Translations under genes and position numbers: made by a program
Notes under the pieces: generated by a model
Database searches by the model: none
Seen by the model: only the letters and a program-made list of their open reading frames with translations
Told to the model about the DNA's origin: nothing
Source: VRUE01 sp963814915
GTDB taxonomy: Bacteria > Actinomycetota > Thermoleophilia > Solirubrobacterales > 70-9
Direction: 5' to 3'
NCBI GenBank assembly: GCA_963814915.1
Contig: CAWFEI010000005.1
Coordinates: forward strand, 372,001 to 436,000
Length of the DNA: 64,000 nt
In this document: positions 26,369 to 33,939 of the stretch, in pieces
Layout of the letters: every line of letters starts with the position of its first letter
Numbering within the stretch: position 1 is the stretch's first letter

Positions 26369-27352
26369 TCAGCCGGCGCAGACCCAGGCGCTGCCGCCCG
26401 AATCGGCCCAGATTTCCGCGGCGATGCGGTCTTGTTCGGCCTTCGGCGCGTCCTGCGGGGCGCCCTGGCCGCCGTAGAGGTCCCAGGTCGAGGGCAGGAT
26501 CTGGTAGGCGCCGCCGGCGCCGCTGCTCGCGTTGACCGCGCCGTAGTTGCCGCCGGACTCGCACATCACTATGTAGGTGGGGATCGTGAACGGGCCCCCG
26601 AGCCAGCGCCCGACGGTTTCTTCGGCGGCTTCGCGACTCGCCGCTTCGGCGGCTTCGATTTCGCCGACCCAGTCGCCGATTCGGGCTTTGAGCTCGGCCA
26701 GCGCCGAGGAGCGCTCGGCGGCGAGCGAGTCCAATCGTGCGGATGTCTCCTGTGCGCGTGCCCGCACCGCGGCGATTTCCGAGCGGGCGGCGGCGAGCTG
26801 TTCGTTGTAGGCGTCGACGCGGGCCTTCAACGCCGCGACGAGGTCGAGCTCATGGCGCACGCCGTTGCGGACCTGCTCGACCCGGGCGGCGAGGCGGGTG
26901 TCGGACTCCTCGATCCGCTGCAGGTATTCGGTGCGGACCTCGAGTTCGTTGACGTCGCCGGAGCCGAGCACGATGCTGACCGTGCTGGGCGAACCGCTCT
27001 CGTAGATCGCGACGAGGCGATCGGCCAGGGCGCGGCGCGCTCGCCGCAACCGCTCGCGCTCTGCCTCCAGGTGCGCTTCGGATCGCTGCACCTTGGCGCT
27101 CAGGCGCGCCGCGCGTTCGCGACCGTGGGCGAGCAGGTCGGTAAGGTGCGCCTCGCGCGCCGCCGCGGCCGACGCTTCGGCTTCGGTGCTCGCCAGGCGT
27201 TCCTGAGTGGCGCGGATCTTCGCGCCGAGCGCGGCCGCTTCGTCACGGGCGCCGCCAACCTTGTCGCGCAGGGCGCCGATGTCGGCGGCCTGCGCCGAGG
27301 CGACCGCGAGCAGAGCTACAGCGAGGAGAACGACTGCGGGCTTCCAGCGCAT
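26369..27352 (-). CDS. Secreted coiled-coil protein with C-terminal Rpf/transglycosylase-like domain
   Basis: This 327-residue protein has a signal peptide (VVLLAVALLAVASAQA) and a long coiled coil of about 200 residues similar to PcsB/NlpC-associated hydrolase regulators. The C-terminal lysozyme-like domain has TYIVMCESGGNYGAVN, with the catalytic Glu, and AYQILPSTWDLYGG. This is the resuscitation-promoting-factor/Transglycosylas (PF06737) fold. It should cleave peptidoglycan during growth or division. The position directly before ftsK fits a role at the septum. The coiled coil may control the enzyme domain. Confidence 0.88.
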   Translation of the reverse strand: MRWKPAVVLLAVALLAVASAQAADIGALRDKVGGARDEAAALGAKIRATQERLASTEAEASAAAAREAHLTDLLAHGRERAARLSAKVQRSEAHLEAERERLRRARRALADRLVAIYESGSPSTVSIVLGSGDVNELEVRTEYLQRIEESDTRLAARVEQVRNGVRHELDLVAALKARVDAYNEQLAAARSEIAAVRARAQETSARLDSLAAERSSALAELKARIGDWVGEIEAAEAASREAAEETVGRWLGGPFTIPTYIVMCESGGNYGAVNASSGAGGAYQILPSTWDLYGGQGAPQDAPKAEQDRIAAEIWADSGGSAWVCAG

Positions 27353-27361
27353 GGCGGCACC

Positions 27362-27514
27362 TCAGCCCTCTGGGACCTCGCGGTTGGCGAGGTAGATCGC
27401 GATGCCGATCGCGGCGATGCCGAGGCCGGCCCCGATGCGGATCTCGCGCCGGTAGCGCCGCCGCAGGTAGGAAACCGTGAAGCGCAGCGCTGCCTTGCCG
27501 AAGCGGTCGTACAT
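27362..27514 (-). CDS. Very small membrane protein (50 residues)
   Basis: This 50-residue ORF begins with an Arg-rich amphipathic half (AALRFTVSYLRRRYRREIR) and ends with one transmembrane helix (IGAGLGIAAIGIAIYLANRE). The ATG at 27514 shares one base with the argG stop (TGATG), and the TGA at 27362 lies nine bases before the next gene's start. Third positions are strongly GC-rich, which supports coding. I do not recognise a family. A basic helix plus single span suggests a small membrane-associated protein, but the role is unknown. Confidence 0.6.
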   Translation of the reverse strand: MYDRFGKAALRFTVSYLRRRYRREIRIGAGLGIAAIGIAIYLANREVPEG

Positions 27515-28791
27515 CAGCTCGCCTCACCCCGATCGCGCTGGCGGATCCGGTGGGCCATCCGCGACTGCAGCGACCAGAGCTCGATGAAGCCCGGCGATGC
27601 GGCCTGCGAGAACAGGCCGCCGGACTCGGCGAAGGAGGCCAGGTCGGCGTCGTAGACGGCGTTGGGGGAGGAACGGGTGACGACTCGCACGCTTCCTTTG
27701 TACAGCCGCATGCCGATCGTGCCGCTCACCTGGGCGTTGACTGCATCCATGTATGCATCGAGGTCGACTCGCAGCGGCTCCCACCAGAGCCCCGCGTAGA
27801 CGAGGTAGCCCCACTTCTGGTCGACGCCCGGCTTGAACTGGTTCTGGTGGATCGTTCCGACCAGCTTCTCCAGCTCCTGGTGGGCGGGGAGCAGGATCGC
27901 CGCGGCCGGGATCTCGTAGATGTCGCGCACCTTGAGGCCGACGATCCGGTCCTCGATGTGGTCGACGATCCCGACCCCGTGGCGGCAGCCGATCTCGGCC
28001 GTGCGTTCGAGCAGCTCGACCAGGCCGAGGCGCTCGCCGTTCAGGGCGACGGGCACGCCGGCCTCGAACTCGACGTTCACGGTCTCGGCCTCCTCGGGCG
28101 CCAGCTCGGGCCGGGTGACGAGCTGGAAGACGTCGTCCTCGGGCGCGTGGCCGAGGTCCTCGATCCAGCGGCCCTCCGAGGAGCGGCCCCAGAGGTTGTC
28201 GTCGATCGAGTAGGGCGTCACCTCGGCGCCGCCCTTGACCGGAATCCCGTGCTCGCGGGCGTAGGCGATCTCCTCCTCGCGGCCCATCTGCCAGGAGCGC
28301 ACCGGGGCGATCGTTTTCAACTCGGGCGCAAGCGTCGCCACCGTGGCCTCGATCCGCACCTGGTCGTTGCCCTTGCCGGTGCAGCCGTGGGCGATCGTGT
28401 CGCAGCCGCTGCGCCGCGCGTAATCGACCGCCAGCTCGGCGATCAACGGGCGGCCGAGCGCCGTGAAGAGCGGGTACCCGCCGCCGTAGAGGGCGTTGGC
28501 CTTGATCGCCGGTGCGACGAAGTCCTCCGCGAAGCGCTCGCGGGCGTCGACGACGTGGCACTCGAGCGCGCCCAGCCGCTTCGCCTTGTCCTCGATCACG
28601 GGGTAGTCCTCGCCCGGCTGGCCGAGGTTGACGGTCAGGCAGACGACCTCGGCTCCGTAGCGATCCTGGATCCACTTCAGCATCACGCTGGTGTCGAGGC
28701 CGCCCGAATAGAGCAGCAGCACCCGCCGCACCTTCGCGGGGTCGGCCTCGTAGCCCGCGGTGCGGACCTGCTCGGGCGAGACGTCGCTCAT
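27514..28791 (-). CDS. argG: Argininosuccinate synthase
   Basis: This 425-residue enzyme has the N-type ATP pyrophosphatase P-loop (LLYSGGLDTSVMLKW) and HGCTGKGNDQVRIE for citrulline/ATP binding. Length and both domains are complete. It joins citrulline and aspartate using ATP, the penultimate step of arginine synthesis. It is the last arg gene of this minus-strand cluster and overlaps the upstream membrane-protein gene by four bases. argF, argR and argH are not in the window. Confidence 0.97.
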   Translation of the reverse strand: MSDVSPEQVRTAGYEADPAKVRRVLLLYSGGLDTSVMLKWIQDRYGAEVVCLTVNLGQPGEDYPVIEDKAKRLGALECHVVDARERFAEDFVAPAIKANALYGGGYPLFTALGRPLIAELAVDYARRSGCDTIAHGCTGKGNDQVRIEATVATLAPELKTIAPVRSWQMGREEEIAYAREHGIPVKGGAEVTPYSIDDNLWGRSSEGRWIEDLGHAPEDDVFQLVTRPELAPEEAETVNVEFEAGVPVALNGERLGLVELLERTAEIGCRHGVGIVDHIEDRIVGLKVRDIYEIPAAAILLPAHQELEKLVGTIHQNQFKPGVDQKWGYLVYAGLWWEPLRVDLDAYMDAVNAQVSGTIGMRLYKGSVRVVTRSSPNAVYDADLASFAESGGLFSQAASPGFIELWSLQSRMAHRIRQRDRGEAS

Positions 28792-29153
28792 TCGGCGGGG
28801 ATCCCGCCGCTGCCGTTTTCTTCTTCCGCTTCTTCTTCGGGAGCCGTGGTGGGTGGCGCGGTGGAGGTCGTTTCGGTCGACTCGGTCGGCGTCGTCGTTT
28901 CGGTGGCGGTCGATTCGGTGCTCGTCGAGGTCGTCGGCGCCGTCGTTTCCGCCGTGGTCGGCAGCGTCGTCACCGCGGAGCTGGATTCGCCGCTGCCGCT
29001 GTCGGAGGCGATCACGACGATCGCGATCGCGAGGCCGACGATGACCGCGATCAGGCCCGCGACGAGCAGTCGCATGTTGCCGTGCGGCCGTCCACCTCCG
29101 GGCTCGCCGGGGTCGTCGGGCTGGCGCATCATCCGGGTCGGGTCGTCGTGCAT
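28788..29153 (-). CDS. Single-span protein with Ser/Thr-rich extracytoplasmic tail
   Basis: This 121-residue protein has a Pro/Gly-rich cytoplasmic start, one transmembrane helix (about residues 28-49) and a long outside tail made almost only of Thr, Ser, Glu and Pro, ending in acidic residues. Such tails are often O-glycosylated wall-spanning stalks. No domain is recognised. It is coupled to argG by ATGA and follows a coiled-coil protein gene by three bases. It is thus part of the arg transcript but unlikely to be an arg enzyme. Confidence 0.7.
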   Translation of the reverse strand: MHDDPTRMMRQPDDPGEPGGGRPHGNMRLLVAGLIAVIVGLAIAIVVIASDSGSGESSSAVTTLPTTAETTAPTTSTSTESTATETTTPTESTETTSTAPPTTAPEEEAEEENGSGGIPAE

Positions 29154-29156
29154 CGC

Positions 29157-29612
29157 CTATCCCTCCGGTCCGAGGATCGCGTCGAGGATCTCGCTCGTGT
29201 CCTCGATCTCAAATCCGTGGCGCAGGCGGTCCTCGATCTCCTCGCGCCCGGCGCCTGAGACCGCCATCTGGGTCGCCAGCAGCCGCGCCCCGGCCGAGCC
29301 GGAGCGACGCGGCGCCAGCGGCTCGACGCCGCCGTCGGCGTCCGCCGCCTCGACCGACTTGAGGTGGCTTTTCGCCCGCTCGGCGGTTCCCGGGGGATCG
29401 AGTTCGTCGGCCAGCTCGCGCAGACGCTCGGCGACCATTCCGTCGGCGCGCTCACGGGCGCCATCGAGGGTGCGCTGGGCCTGCCGCTCGGCATCGTCGA
29501 TCACGCTCGCGGCCGCCTGCTCGGCGGCGTCGACGATCCGCGCCAGCCGCTGGGCGGCGTCGGCGGCCGACGCGGGCGCGTGGCCCTCGGGCGAAAACTT
29601 CTTGGCGCTCAT
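29157..29612 (-). CDS. DivIVA-like coiled-coil protein within the arg operon
   Basis: This 151-residue hydrophilic protein is rich in Ala, Glu, Arg and Asp. It has a heptad-like helix at residues about 18-75 (ARIVDAAEQAAASVIDDAER) and a second helical part near the C-terminus (EEIEDRLRHGFEIED). This resembles DivIVA/ATP-synthase-b-like coiled coils found near actinobacterial envelope genes, without the classical DivIVA N-terminal motif. Its ATG overlaps the argD stop by four bases. No enzymatic motif is present. Confidence 0.65.
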   Translation of the reverse strand: MSAKKFSPEGHAPASAADAAQRLARIVDAAEQAAASVIDDAERQAQRTLDGARERADGMVAERLRELADELDPPGTAERAKSHLKSVEAADADGGVEPLAPRRSGSAGARLLATQMAVSGAGREEIEDRLRHGFEIEDTSEILDAILGPEG

Positions 29613-30799
29613 CTCACCGGGTAGGTTACGAGCGATTCGCCGATCAGCGCAACAGCGCGTTCGATCTGGGCCGAATCGACCGTCAGTGGGGGCAGCAGCC
29701 GCAGGGTGAGCGGCTCGGGCACGTTGACGATCAGCCCTCGCTCGAGCAGGTCGGCGCCGACCGCGGGGCCGTCGATGCCCTCGGCGAGGCCGACACCCAG
29801 CATCAGGCCGCGGCCGCGGACCGCGACCACGCCGTCGAGGGCGAGCAGGCCCTCCCGCAACCGGGCGCCCAGCTCGCGCACGCGCCGCAGCAGCTCCGGC
29901 TCGTCGACGAGCTCCAGCACGGCGAGCGCCGCGGCGGACACGACCGCGCCGCCGGCGAAGGTCGAGCCGTGGTCGCCGGCCTCGAGCACCTCGCTCGCCT
30001 CGGGGGCGGCGATGCAGGCGCCGATCGGGAGGCCGCCGCCGAGCGCCTTGGCGGCGGTCAGCAGGTCGGGCCGCACCGGCGTCTGCTCGTATGCCCACAG
30101 CGACCCGGTCCGCCCCATCCCGGTCTGGATCTCGTCGAGGATCAGCAGCGCCCCGACTTCGTCGCAGGCCTGCCTCGCGGCGAGCAGAGTCTCGTCGCTC
30201 AACGGGTAGACGCCGGACTCGCCCTGGATCGGCTCGATCATCACCGCCGCGGTGTTCTCGTAGACGGCCTCGCGCAGGGCGCCGGCGTCGTCGAAGGGAA
30301 CCGAGCGGAAGCCCGGCAGCATCGGCCCCAGCGCCGGGTCCTCGGCCAGTTTCGGGGTCGCCGAGAGGGCGCCGTAGGTCCTGCCGTGGAAGTCGCGCTC
30401 GAAGCTGACGATCTCCGGGCTCTCGATGCCGCGGCCGTGAGCGTGCTTGCGGGCGATCTTGATCGCGCACTCGTTGGCCTCGGTGCCGGAGTTGGAGAGG
30501 AAGACCCTGCCGCCCAAGCTGGAGCTGGAGAGCCGCTCGGCGAGACGCACCATCGGCTCGGTGTAGAAGAGATTGGAGACGTGCATCAGCCTCCCGGCCT
30601 GCTCGCGCACCGCCTCGACGACGGCCGGGTTGCAGTGGCCGACCGAGCAGACCGAGATCCCGGCGAGGAAGTCGAGGTACTCCTTGCCCTCGGAGTCCCA
30701 CAGCAGGGCGCCCTCGCCGCGGACGAACTCGACCGGAGCCCGCCTGTAGGTCTGCATCAGCCAGCGCTGCTCGCGCTCGCGCAGCTCGGCCAGGGTCAT
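29609..30799 (-). CDS. argD: Acetylornithine aminotransferase
   Basis: This 396-residue class III PLP aminotransferase has LLILDEIQTGMGRTG and the catalytic Lys in LLTAAKALGGGLPIG. FLSNSGTEANECAIKIAR is the cofactor phosphate region. It transfers an amino group from glutamate to N-acetylglutamate semialdehyde. In many actinobacteria the same enzyme also acts as succinyl-DAP aminotransferase. That could be relevant because the local DAP pathway seems to use DapL. The gene overlaps argB and the coiled-coil gene by four bases each. Confidence 0.96.
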   Translation of the reverse strand: MTLAELREREQRWLMQTYRRAPVEFVRGEGALLWDSEGKEYLDFLAGISVCSVGHCNPAVVEAVREQAGRLMHVSNLFYTEPMVRLAERLSSSSLGGRVFLSNSGTEANECAIKIARKHAHGRGIESPEIVSFERDFHGRTYGALSATPKLAEDPALGPMLPGFRSVPFDDAGALREAVYENTAAVMIEPIQGESGVYPLSDETLLAARQACDEVGALLILDEIQTGMGRTGSLWAYEQTPVRPDLLTAAKALGGGLPIGACIAAPEASEVLEAGDHGSTFAGGAVVSAAALAVLELVDEPELLRRVRELGARLREGLLALDGVVAVRGRGLMLGVGLAEGIDGPAVGADLLERGLIVNVPEPLTLRLLPPLTVDSAQIERAVALIGESLVTYPVR

Positions 30800-31647
30800 G
30801 GGGTCACCATCGAGCCGATGCCGGCGTCGGTGAAGAGCTCGAGCAGCAGGCTGTGCGGCTTGCGCCCGTCGACGATGTGCGCCGATTGGGCGCCACCGCG
30901 GATCGCGTCGACGCAGGCTGCCAGCTTGGGCCGCATCCCACCGTCGACCTCGGACAGCCGGCCCTCGACCTCGCCGACCGTGGCGCGGGAGATCAGCGAG
31001 CCCTCGTCGGCCGGATCGGCGAGCCAGCCGACCACGTCGGTGAGGAAGATCGCCTTGTAGGCGCCGAGCGCCGCGGCGACTTTCCCGGCCGCCTCGTCGG
31101 CATTGACGTTGTAGGCGTTGCCGTCGCGATCGGAGGCCGAGCCCGCGACGACCGGGATGTAGTCGGCGGCGATGTGGTTGAGCACGTCGACGTCGACGCG
31201 CTCGATCGAGCCGACGAAGCCGACCTGCTCGGCGTTGGGCACCGGGGCGACCTCGAACAGCGTGCCGTCCTGGCCGGAGAGGCCGACGGCGGGCTGGCCG
31301 TGCCGGTTGAGCCGCTGGACGATGTCGGAGTTGAGCTTGCCGACCAGAACCATGCGGGCGACCTCGACGGTCTCCGCGTCGGAGACGCGCAGGCCCTCGT
31401 GGAAGCGCACCTCGAGCCCGAGCCGCTCCATGTACTGCGTGATCTCCGGGCCGCCGCCGTGGACGATCACCGGGTTGAGCCCGACGTACTTGAGCAGGAC
31501 CACATCGGTGGCGAAGGCCTCGCGCAGCGACTCGTCGCGCATCGCCGAGCCGCCGTACTTGATCACGACCGTGCGGCCGTGGAACTCCCGGATATAGGGA
31601 AGCGCCTCCAGCAGCGTCTCGATGTTCGTCTGATTCGGTGCGTTCAT
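30796..31647 (-). CDS. argB: Acetylglutamate kinase
   Basis: This 283-residue amino-acid kinase has the N-terminal VVIKYGGSAM, the VHGGGPEI glycine loop and NVNADEAAGKVAAAL for ATP binding. It phosphorylates N-acetylglutamate, commonly the arginine-feedback step. The N-terminal helix (NIETLLEALPYIREF) of the arginine-sensitive hexameric class is present. It starts about 135 bases after argJ, the only loose junction in this otherwise overlapping operon. Confidence 0.97.
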   Translation of the reverse strand: MNAPNQTNIETLLEALPYIREFHGRTVVIKYGGSAMRDESLREAFATDVVLLKYVGLNPVIVHGGGPEITQYMERLGLEVRFHEGLRVSDAETVEVARMVLVGKLNSDIVQRLNRHGQPAVGLSGQDGTLFEVAPVPNAEQVGFVGSIERVDVDVLNHIAADYIPVVAGSASDRDGNAYNVNADEAAGKVAAALGAYKAIFLTDVVGWLADPADEGSLISRATVGEVEGRLSEVDGGMRPKLAACVDAIRGGAQSAHIVDGRKPHSLLLELFTDAGIGSMVTP

Positions 31648-31787
31648 GGCAATTTGGCCTTCCTCATGGCGCGAAAACCAAGCAGGTTGAGGGATTCAGG
31701 GAGGGCTGGTGAGAGGAGCGCACCATTTGGTGCGTTTTCCGAGCCAACCGACCGAAGACCCCAAGATGCGCAGGTTTGCAGCGTCAT
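31644..31787 (-). CDS. Possible 47-residue ORF bridging argJ and argB
   Basis: This 48-codon open frame starts with an ATG inside the argJ stop (ATGA at 31784-31787) and ends with a TGA inside the argB ATG (31644-31647). It overlaps both neighbours by four bases, like the true genes in this operon. No domain is seen. Its third-codon GC is only moderate, far below the neighbouring genes, which argues against a well-established protein. It could be a small coupling ORF, an insertion that preserved translation, or chance. Confidence 0.3.
   Translation of the reverse strand: MTLQTCASWGLRSVGSENAPNGALLSPALPESLNLLGFRAMRKAKLP
31719..31738 (+). terminator. Hairpin with T-run in the argJ-argB gap (wrong orientation for the operon)
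   Basis: A six-pair stem CGCACC/GGTGCG with loop ATTT is followed by TTTT on the plus strand. Read on the minus strand, where the arg genes are transcribed, the hairpin has no T-run after it. It resembles an intrinsic terminator for antisense transcription, or it may be only a structured spacer between argJ and argB. Confidence 0.4.
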
Positions 31788-32941
31788 GAGGTGTACTCGG
31801 CGTTGATCCGCACGTACTCGTAACCCAGGTCGGAGAAGTAGGCGTGGGCGCTGTGCTCGCCGCGATCGAGCCGCAGCCCGATCTCGGCCTCGGCGACGTC
31901 TTCGCCGAGCTCGGCGGCGTCGATCGAGCCGGCGCCGATCTCCTCCAGGTCCTCTCCCGCCAGCGCCATCCCGGCCGCCTGGGCGATCCGGCCCCAGTTG
32001 GGGTCGCGGCCGAAGAGCGCGGTTTTGACCAGCGGCGAGTTGGCGATCGCCCGGGTGACGCGCTCGGCCTCGGCGGCCGTGGCGGCGCCATCGACCTCGA
32101 CGCGGCCGACACGGACGGCGCCCTCGCCGTCGGCGACGATCTCGATCGCGAGCTGCAGCAGGACCGCCTCGAGCAGGCCGTCGGGCAGTGGCGCACCGGC
32201 CTCGCCGGTCGCCTGCAGTAGGACGGTGTCGTTGGTGCTCATCTGGCCATCGACGGTGATCCGCTCGAAGGAGGATGCGACCGCGCGGCGCAGCGCAGCG
32301 CCGGCGTCGTCGACGACGGCGTCGGTCTGCACGAAGCAGAGCATCGTGGCGAAGTCGGGCTGCATCATCCCGGCCCCCTTTGCCTGGGCGGAGAGCGTCA
32401 CGCCGCCGGCCCGCAGGGTGCAGCTCTTCGGCCAGCGGTCGGTCGTGAGGATCGCGTCCGAGAAGGCGCCGGCGCCGCTCGCCGAGAGCGAGCCCGCGGC
32501 AGCGCCGATTCCCGCCAGCACCGCGTCGATCGGCAGCGGCACGCCGATCACGCCGGTCTCGGCGACGGCGATCGTGGACGGTTCGAGCTCCAGCTCCACC
32601 CCGGCCCTCTCGCACATCGCCCAGGCGTCGGCGACGCCCTTGTCACCGGTCTCGGCGTTGGCGTTGCCGGAGTTGACGACCGCGGCCCGCACAGCGCCCC
32701 GGTCGACCCGTTCCCGGCAGACCCGGATCGGCGCCGCGGCGGAGGCATTGCGGGTCAGCAGCAGTGAGGAGGAGACCTCGGGGGCGTCGCAGACGAGCAG
32801 CCCGACGTCGGTCTTGCCGCCGCCCTTGAGGCCGCAGTGGGCCGCGCCGGAGCGAAAGCCGGGCGCGAGCTGGGCGGAGTCGAGCTGCTCGACCCCCTGC
32901 GGCGGCTCGACCCAGCGGGACTTGAAGAAGGCCTCGCTCAC
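31784..32941 (-). CDS. argJ: Bifunctional ornithine acetyltransferase/N-acetylglutamate synthase
   Basis: This 385-residue ArgJ has the self-cleavage region KGAGMMQPDFATML, where the Thr after Ala becomes the nucleophile of the beta chain. NSGNANAETG and the C-terminal GRDPNWGRI match the family. It recycles acetyl groups from acetylornithine to glutamate, so arginine synthesis runs as the cyclic pathway. The start is GTG at 32941, overlapping the argC stop by four bases. The upstream in-frame sequence is antisense-like and excluded. Confidence 0.96.
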   Translation of the reverse strand: MSEAFFKSRWVEPPQGVEQLDSAQLAPGFRSGAAHCGLKGGGKTDVGLLVCDAPEVSSSLLLTRNASAAAPIRVCRERVDRGAVRAAVVNSGNANAETGDKGVADAWAMCERAGVELELEPSTIAVAETGVIGVPLPIDAVLAGIGAAAGSLSASGAGAFSDAILTTDRWPKSCTLRAGGVTLSAQAKGAGMMQPDFATMLCFVQTDAVVDDAGAALRRAVASSFERITVDGQMSTNDTVLLQATGEAGAPLPDGLLEAVLLQLAIEIVADGEGAVRVGRVEVDGAATAAEAERVTRAIANSPLVKTALFGRDPNWGRIAQAAGMALAGEDLEEIGAGSIDAAELGEDVAEAEIGLRLDRGEHSAHAYFSDLGYEYVRINAEYTS

Positions 32942-33939
32942 GTCAGCCCCTCCGTCTCCCCGAAGCCGAGCATCAGGTTGAGGCACTGCACGGCCTGGCC
33001 CGACGCCCCCTTCCAGAGGTTGTCGATCGCCGAGAAGGCGAGCACGCGGCCGCGCTCCTCGACGGTGACGTAGACGTGGCACTCGTTCGTGTCGCGCACG
33101 TCGCGCAGGCCGGGCGGCCGGTCGACGGCGTGCACGAACGGCTCGTCCGCGTAGCGCTCGGCGTAGAGGGCCTGCAGCTCCTGCTTGCCGATCGGCTCGC
33201 GCAGCTGCGCGTAGCAGCTGGTCAGCTCGCCCTGATCGAGCGGCAGCAGGTGGGGCACGAAGGTGACCGGGGCGGCGCCCCCGAGCGCCGCCAGCTCCTG
33301 CTCGATCTCGGGCCGGTGGCGGTGGCCCTCGGTCTTGTAGGCGAAGGCGTTCTCGTCCATCGAGGCGTAGTGCATCGCGTCGCCCCCGCCCCGCCCGGCG
33401 CCGGACACGCCCTGCTTGGCGTCGATCACGACGTCATTGAGCAGGCCCCGCTCCGCCAGCGGCGCCAGCGCCAGCACGCTCGCGGTCGGGTAGCAGCCAG
33501 GGACCGCAACCAGCTCGGCCTCGCGCAGCTGCTCCCGGTAGAGCTCGGCGAGCCCGTAGACGCCGCTGCCGAACAGCTCGGGAGCGCCGTGCTCGCCGTA
33601 CCAGCGCTCGTAGGTCGGCATCTCGCGCAGCCTGAAGTCGGCGGAGAGGTCGGCGACGACGATCCCGCGCTCGCGCAGGGCGGCGACCGTCGGCGCGGCG
33701 GCGCCGTGCGGGTAGGCGACGATCGCCGCGTCTATCCCTTCCAGCGCCTCGACCTTCAGCTCGGTCAGCTCGAGCGCCACCCGGTAACGCGGGTAGAGCC
33801 GGTCGAGACGCGTGCCGGCGTCGCTGCGCGAGGTCACCGCGACAAGCTCCATGCGCGGGTGGCGGTCGACGATCTGGGCCGCGAGCGCGCCGGTGAAGCC
33901 GGAGGCTCCGGCGACCAGGACTCTTACTTTCTCAGCCAC
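32938..33939 (-). CDS. argC: N-acetyl-gamma-glutamyl-phosphate reductase
   Basis: This 333-residue protein has the NADP-binding start VRVLVAGASGFTGAL, catalytic Cys in VAVPGCYPTASVLAL and the GVSGAGRGGG loop. It reduces acetylglutamyl phosphate to the semialdehyde. The GTG start at 33939 lies eight bases inside the pheT 3' end, so the phe and arg clusters form one overlapping run. A start farther upstream would lie within pheT and add Arg-rich sequence, so I excluded it. Confidence 0.96.
   Translation of the reverse strand: MAEKVRVLVAGASGFTGALAAQIVDRHPRMELVAVTSRSDAGTRLDRLYPRYRVALELTELKVEALEGIDAAIVAYPHGAAAPTVAALRERGIVVADLSADFRLREMPTYERWYGEHGAPELFGSGVYGLAELYREQLREAELVAVPGCYPTASVLALAPLAERGLLNDVVIDAKQGVSGAGRGGGDAMHYASMDENAFAYKTEGHRHRPEIEQELAALGGAAPVTFVPHLLPLDQGELTSCYAQLREPIGKQELQALYAERYADEPFVHAVDRPPGLRDVRDTNECHVYVTVEERGRVLAFSAIDNLWKGASGQAVQCLNLMLGFGETEGLT

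Noticed and set aside
27550..29709. 719-codon plus-strand frame opposite argG
   Set aside because: Antisense shadow of argG and two neighbours; no family motifs.
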